A stretch of 8,299 nucleotides of DNA from Coriobacteriales bacterium (lineage in GTDB: Bacteria > Actinomycetota > Coriobacteriia > Coriobacteriales > UBA8131). Of this stretch, positions 6,088 through 8,299 are shown one piece after another. The notes beneath the pieces were generated by a model. That model did no database searches. It was not told the DNA's origin and saw nothing but the letters and a program-made list of their open reading frames with translations. Made by a program: the position numbers and the translations under genes. Within the stretch, counting starts at the first letter, position 1. Each line of letters opens with the position of its first letter. The DNA lies in contig JAITNB010000080.1 of NCBI GenBank assembly GCA_031290695.1, forward strand, positions 1 to 8,299. The letters are read 5' to 3'.

Positions 6088-7740
6088 ATGGAAGAAAGCG
6101 CCAAGAGCGGCAAGAAGAAGTTCAGTCTGTTTAATGCCATCTTGATGGTGATCTGCGTGGTCTTTGTGGCCGAGGCAGCACCGGCGGTGGCCAGCATGGG
6201 CAACAGCCAGTATATCTGGTGGCTACTGCTGATTATCCTGTTCCTCGTGCCCTATGGCCTGATCTCATCGGAGCTCTCCACGGCCTTTCCAGATGATGGC
6301 GGCCTCTATGATTGGGTGCGCTTGGCTTTTGGCAAGAAGTGGGGTACGCGCGTTAGCTGGTATTACTGGATCAACTTCCCGGTTTGGATTGGCTCGCTGG
6401 CCGTGCTCTTTCCGCTGGTGGTCAACTTCCTTATCAGCCCGTCCGGCGGCGACCCGCTGGGCATCCCCGGGCAGATAGCCATTGGCCTGGCTTTTATCTG
6501 GATTGTCTTCGCCATCTCGCTCTCTAAAGTCTCAGACTCGACCTGGGTCTTGAACCTTGGCGCGGCTATTAAGATTATCCTGGCCATTGCGCTCTTTGCC
6601 CTGGGCATCATCACCTTTGTCAACAACGGCTTTGTGGGCGCCACGGAGTTTACACCAGAGAGCTTTGCGCCCTTCCCGGAGCTGTCCTTGCCGGGAATCT
6701 TCCTGGGCCTGGGTGCTGTGACCATCATCCTCTTTAACTTCATGGGCTTCGAGGTCATGGCCTCGGTGTCCTCCGAGATGGAGAACCCCAAGAAGCAGCT
6801 GCCGCAGGCCATCATCGCCGGTGGTGTGGCTATCGCTGTTGTCTACATCCTCTCCAGCTTTGGCATCGGTGTAGCTATTCCGGCCAGCGAGGTGGCTGCC
6901 GACCTGGGCATCGTCGATGCCATCTACTACCTGGTGGGCGACGCCGGTTTTGTGCTGGTTATTGTGGCCGGGGTACTTTTCTTGGTCTCACTCTTTGGCA
7001 ACATGGTAAGCTGGAGCTACGGCGTCAACTACGTAGCCTCCTACGGTGCCAAGAACGGCGACATGCCCAAGGTCTTTGGCATCATGCGCAAAAAAGATGC
7101 GGAGATGCCCTTTGGCGCCCCACTGATTAACGCCGTCGTGGCCAGTATCATCTTGGTTATTGGCGTGGTTCTGCCTTATGTCAACGAGGCGGCAGATGCC
7201 ATGTTCTGGGCCTTTTTCAGCCTCTCCATCATCACCCTGTTGATGAGCTACATCCCGATGTTTCCGGCCTGGCTCAAGCTGCGCCGTACGCACGCCAGCA
7301 CCGAGCGCCCCTACAAGGTGCCGGGCAGCAGCGGCCTTAACAAGCTCTTTGCCATCGTGCCTGTGGTCATCCTCATTGTCACCCTGCTGCTCTCGCTCTT
7401 TCCGGTGCCAATCAACGCGGTAACGGACGAAGACATACAGAGTTATGCGGCGACAGCGCTGGCAGAGGGTGTGAGCGAAGACGATGCCTGGCTTCTGGTC
7501 GAGCTCAACAAGGTGCCAGAGGCTGCGCAGGAGGACTATGTGGCCAACGTGGTAGAAAATGGCGTCAGCCCCGCGGACGCCATGCTCCTGGCCGAGGAAC
7601 TGGCGGTTGGCTCCGGCGAGCTTTACTGGGCAAACGACGCCTGGTTTGGTGTGATGCCAACGATTATCGGTGTGGTTTTGGCCGTGATTTTTGGCGAGAT
7701 ATTGGTAGCGCTCCTGGCCAGCAAGCAGCAGGAAGCATAA
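6088..7740 (+). CDS. aguD: APC-family antiporter, probably agmatine/putrescine exchanger
   Basis: A 550-residue polytopic protein of the amino acid-polyamine-organocation superfamily, resembling the glutamate:GABA antiporter branch. I count 12 membrane helices: about 14-35, 43-62, 92-116, 125-147, 153-178, 200-225, 238-262, 283-305, 347-367, 372-394, 420-438 and 520-544. Lying between the carbamoyltransferase and agmatine deiminase, it most likely imports agmatine in exchange for putrescine, as AguD does in enterococci; the substrate is inferred from context only. Start: ATG after TGGAGGT (6077-6083). Family members are usually 450-510 residues. The extra length is an 80-residue hydrophilic acidic segment (about 439-518) between helices 11 and 12, predicted to be outside the membrane, that contains two related units 31 residues apart. 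The gene is followed by 32 bp and the next gene. Confidence 0.85.
   Translation: MEESAKSGKKKFSLFNAILMVICVVFVAEAAPAVASMGNSQYIWWLLLIILFLVPYGLISSELSTAFPDDGGLYDWVRLAFGKKWGTRVSWYYWINFPVWIGSLAVLFPLVVNFLISPSGGDPLGIPGQIAIGLAFIWIVFAISLSKVSDSTWVLNLGAAIKIILAIALFALGIITFVNNGFVGATEFTPESFAPFPELSLPGIFLGLGAVTIILFNFMGFEVMASVSSEMENPKKQLPQAIIAGGVAIAVVYILSSFGIGVAIPASEVAADLGIVDAIYYLVGDAGFVLVIVAGVLFLVSLFGNMVSWSYGVNYVASYGAKNGDMPKVFGIMRKKDAEMPFGAPLINAVVASIILVIGVVLPYVNEAADAMFWAFFSLSIITLLMSYIPMFPAWLKLRRTHASTERPYKVPGSSGLNKLFAIVPVVILIVTLLLSLFPVPINAVTDEDIQSYAATALAEGVSEDDAWLLVELNKVPEAAQEDYVANVVENGVSPADAMLLAEELAVGSGELYWANDAWFGVMPTIIGVVLAVIFGEILVALLASKQQEA
7441..7599 (+). repeat. Internal duplication in the antiporter's external loop
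   Basis: Residues 452-473 (7441-7506) and 483-504 (7534-7599) align without gaps at a 31-residue period. Shared positions follow Y-x-A-(6)-GVS-(2)-DA-x-LL-x-E, with 10 of 22 identical by eye (Y453/Y484, G461/G492, V462/V493, S463/S494, D466/D497, A467/A498, two Leu and a Glu). Both units look helical with a GVS turn. The DNA copies have diverged, so the duplication is old. Confidence 0.7.
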
Positions 7741-7772
7741 ACAGAAAAACTCTAAGCAATGAGGAGACAACA

Positions 7773-8299
7773 ATGAAGAGACTACAAACGACCCCCCAAG
7801 CCGACGGCTTTAGAATGCCCGGTGAGTTTGAGCCGCAGAGCCACATCTATATGCTCTGGCCTGAGCGTCCGGACAACTGGCGCGACGGCGGCAAGCCTGC
7901 GCAAGCGGCCTTTGCCGAGGTCGCCAAGGCCATCAGCCAGTTTGTACCGGTAACCATGGGCGTTAACAGGGGCCAATACCAAAACGCCCGCGCCGTGCTG
8001 GATCCAGCCATTCAAGTGGTGGAGATGAGCAGCGACGACTCCTGGGTGCGCGACTGCGGCCCTACGTTTGTAATCAACGACCAGGGCGAGCTGCGCGCCG
8101 TAGACTGGGAGTTCAACGCCTGGGGCGGCCTGGTGGACGGGCTGTACTTCCCCTGGAATCAAGACGCATTAGTGGCCCAAAAAATCTGCGAGCTGGCCGG
8201 CGTCGACTCCTACAAGACCGAGGGTTTTATCCTGGAGGGCGGCAGCATCCATGTGGATGGCGAAGGCACGGTGCTGACCACCGAGATGTGTCTGCTCAG
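7773..8299 (+). CDS. aguA: Agmatine deiminase, N-terminal part (3' end cut by window)
   Basis: Hydrolyses agmatine to N-carbamoylputrescine and ammonia, the first step of the pathway. 175 complete codons are present of an expected ~365-370. Family motifs (PAD_porph type) are clear: [20 protein letters not shown] (17-36), [13 protein letters not shown] (88-100) with the conserved Asp93 of the active site, DWEFNAWGG (111-119) and [12 protein letters not shown] (155-166). The catalytic cysteine near the C-terminus is beyond the window. TTEMCLL at the end has Met where the usual form is TTEECLL. Start: ATG at 7773 with GAGGAG (7761-7766) six bases upstream; an in-frame ATG at residue 15 would remove little of the core but has no comparable site. 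It is the third gene of the operon. Carbamate kinase would be expected next. Confidence 0.96.
   Translation, partial: MKRLQTTPQADGFRMPGEFEPQSHIYMLWPERPDNWRDGGKPAQAAFAEVAKAISQFVPVTMGVNRGQYQNARAVLDPAIQVVEMSSDDSWVRDCGPTFVINDQGELRAVDWEFNAWGGLVDGLYFPWNQDALVAQKICELAGVDSYKTEGFILEGGSIHVDGEGTVLTTEMCLL

Overview
The window looks like chromosomal DNA of a high-GC actinobacterium. The best clue is the gene order NAD kinase - recN - steA - steB, the same order as Rv1695-Rv1698 of Mycobacterium tuberculosis and its corynebacterial counterpart. Together with an agmatine fermentation operon of the kind known from Firmicutes, this suggests an anaerobic or host-associated actinobacterium such as a member of the Coriobacteriia. 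That placement is inference; no rRNA or other taxonomic marker is present. All genes lie on the + strand.

Left half (1-4676): the 3' end of NAD kinase overlaps the start of recN by 11 bp. recN is followed after one base by steA, and steA by steB after 24 bp. This is a tight operon-like block covering NADP supply, DNA double-strand break repair and a membrane-anchored SteA/SteB (MctB-type) pair linked to cell division and cell-envelope remodelling. The most unusual element is a perfect 31-bp inverted repeat with an 8-nt loop (646-715) inside the recN reading frame. Each arm is itself a hairpin, and the whole is flanked by a 10-bp direct repeat. It has the architecture of a REPIN/REP-type palindromic element and keeps recN open, adding about 28 codons to a variable linker of the protein.

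Middle (4677-4994): a 318-bp AT-rich stretch without a convincing gene. It holds three tandem 11-bp units, each with a six-T tract (helically phased), and then four TGAATA hexamers, two on each strand, upstream of the agmatine operon. It is the likely regulatory region for that operon.

Right half (4995-8299, cut by the window end): putrescine carbamoyltransferase, a 12-TM APC-family antiporter (probably agmatine/putrescine) and the N-terminal half of agmatine deiminase. Together they import agmatine, deiminate it to N-carbamoylputrescine, phosphorolyse that to putrescine and carbamoyl phosphate, and export putrescine. The expected fourth gene, carbamate kinase, would make ATP from carbamoyl phosphate and should lie just past the window. 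The order matches the enterococcal aguBDA(C) order. Base composition and leucine codon choice (CTG/TTG rather than CTC) differ clearly from the left half, suggesting this operon was acquired separately. The antiporter carries an unusual 80-residue external loop with an internal duplication.
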